Positions 63,448 to 64,000 of a stretch of 64,000 nt of DNA are shown piece after piece (the first letter of the stretch is position 1; each line of letters starts with the position of its first letter). The notes beneath the pieces are model-generated. The model had not been told where the DNA came from. It ran no database searches and worked only from the letters and a program-made list of their open reading frames with translations. Position numbers and translations under genes: made by a program. Source of the stretch: an uncultured Chryseobacterium sp. (GTDB lineage Bacteria > Bacteroidota > Bacteroidia > Flavobacteriales > Weeksellaceae). The DNA is taken from contig CAJYLH010000030.1 in NCBI GenBank assembly GCA_913775525.1, positions 1 through 64,000 on the forward strand, read 5' to 3'.

Positions 63448-64000
63448 ATGATCCCATTTCACGAACTTTTGTTTTTTGCTTTGGCAGCTCTGGTTCTGGT
63501 CATCAGTCCCGGGCCCAACATGATTTACCTGATTTCCCGTACCATCACTCAGGGACGAAAAGCAGGCTTAACCTCACTGGCAGGTGTTATCTGCGGGTTT
63601 ATGTTCCATATTGTCATGGTCTCTTTTGGCCTTACAGCGGTATTGTTTGCAATCCCGTACGCTTATTTGGTACTGAAGACCTTAGGAACATTCTATCTGC
63701 TTTATCTGGCCTATCAGGCTGTAAAGCCCAACAGCAAAAATATTTTCGATGTAGATAAAAACATGAAGATCGACGGGCCTAAAAAACTATTTTCCGTAGG
63801 ATTCCTGACTAATGTACTCAACCCTAAAGTAGCTGTATTCTACCTTTCATTCTTTCCGCAGTTCATCAAACCGGAATATGGCTCCGTCTTTACTCAGAGC
63901 CTGGAACTTGGCATTACGCAGGTCTTTGTAAGTTTCAGTGTCAACTTTATCATCGTGCTTACTGCTGCAAAAGCGGCCCTGTTCTTTGCTAAAAATCCAC
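63448..64000 (+). CDS. LysE-family exporter, cut by the window end
   Basis: 184 codons to the window edge from ATG at 63448 (IPFHELLFFALAALVLVISP). PGPNMIYLISRTITQGRKAG and GFLTNVLNPKVAVFYLSFFP are the family signature. Six membrane segments are expected; about five are in view. It exports amino acids or similar small molecules. Confidence 0.92.
   Translation, partial: MIPFHELLFFALAALVLVISPGPNMIYLISRTITQGRKAGLTSLAGVICGFMFHIVMVSFGLTAVLFAIPYAYLVLKTLGTFYLLYLAYQAVKPNSKNIFDVDKNMKIDGPKKLFSVGFLTNVLNPKVAVFYLSFFPQFIKPEYGSVFTQSLELGITQVFVSFSVNFIIVLTAAKAALFFAKNP

Overview
The window is chromosomal DNA of a flavobacterium of the Chryseobacterium type (Bacteroidota, Weeksellaceae-like). This is inferred from protein content and promoter style. 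There are two SusC/SusD outer-membrane uptake pairs, a fused CcoN-CcoO cbb3 oxidase with a one-haem CcoP, a TamB plus lipoprotein-type TamA-like (TamL) pair, the pyrG-yidC order, and many starts preceded by the Bacteroidota -7 element TAnnTTTG instead of a Shine-Dalgarno sequence. No rRNA, tRNA or CRISPR array was seen by eye.

Layout. 1-2.8 kb: the cut-off start of an ISAon1-like transposase, a small lipoprotein, a soluble GAF histidine kinase and an XRE regulator. 2.9-6.1 kb: cbb3 oxidase (ccoNO, ccoP), divergent from the regulator. 6.4-14.7 kb: tamB-tamL-yihY, tightly packed. 14.7-26.4 kb: argS and two susC-susD operons on the minus strand, separated by a long AT-rich gap. 26.5-39.9 kb: housekeeping genes (rnhB, yidC, pyrG, radA, acpH, an M1 peptidase, a HupE-like protein), with a toxin-antitoxin pair directly in front of a DUF6702 gene. 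40.1-43.1 kb: groES and groEL, split by a four-helix-bundle (23S rRNA intervening-sequence type) gene. A second, diverged copy of the groEL 3' end and its terminator lies 0.4 kb downstream, beyond a small monooxygenase gene. 43.3-64 kb: accessory DNA made of small single genes, many secreted or of unknown function, ending in a LysE exporter that runs off the window.

Most unusual items. A 601-residue protein (43318-45123) joins a Schlafen-type AlbA_2 domain, a GHKL ATPase-like domain and a C-terminal RNA-recognition motif. It is AT-rich and sits just after the duplicated groEL end, followed by a REP-like inverted pair. The groEL duplication differs mostly at synonymous sites, which suggests import of an already diverged groEL end rather than a recent local duplication. 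Other candidates are a secreted lipoprotein with a bacteriocin-like Gly/Ala tail and its partner (59.8-61.3 kb), a CGGIGIC lipoprotein followed by an 18-bp perfect hairpin (53.9-54.5 kb), and a SUFU-domain gene among orphan small genes.

All calls come from reading the sequence and remembered family features. No searches were run.
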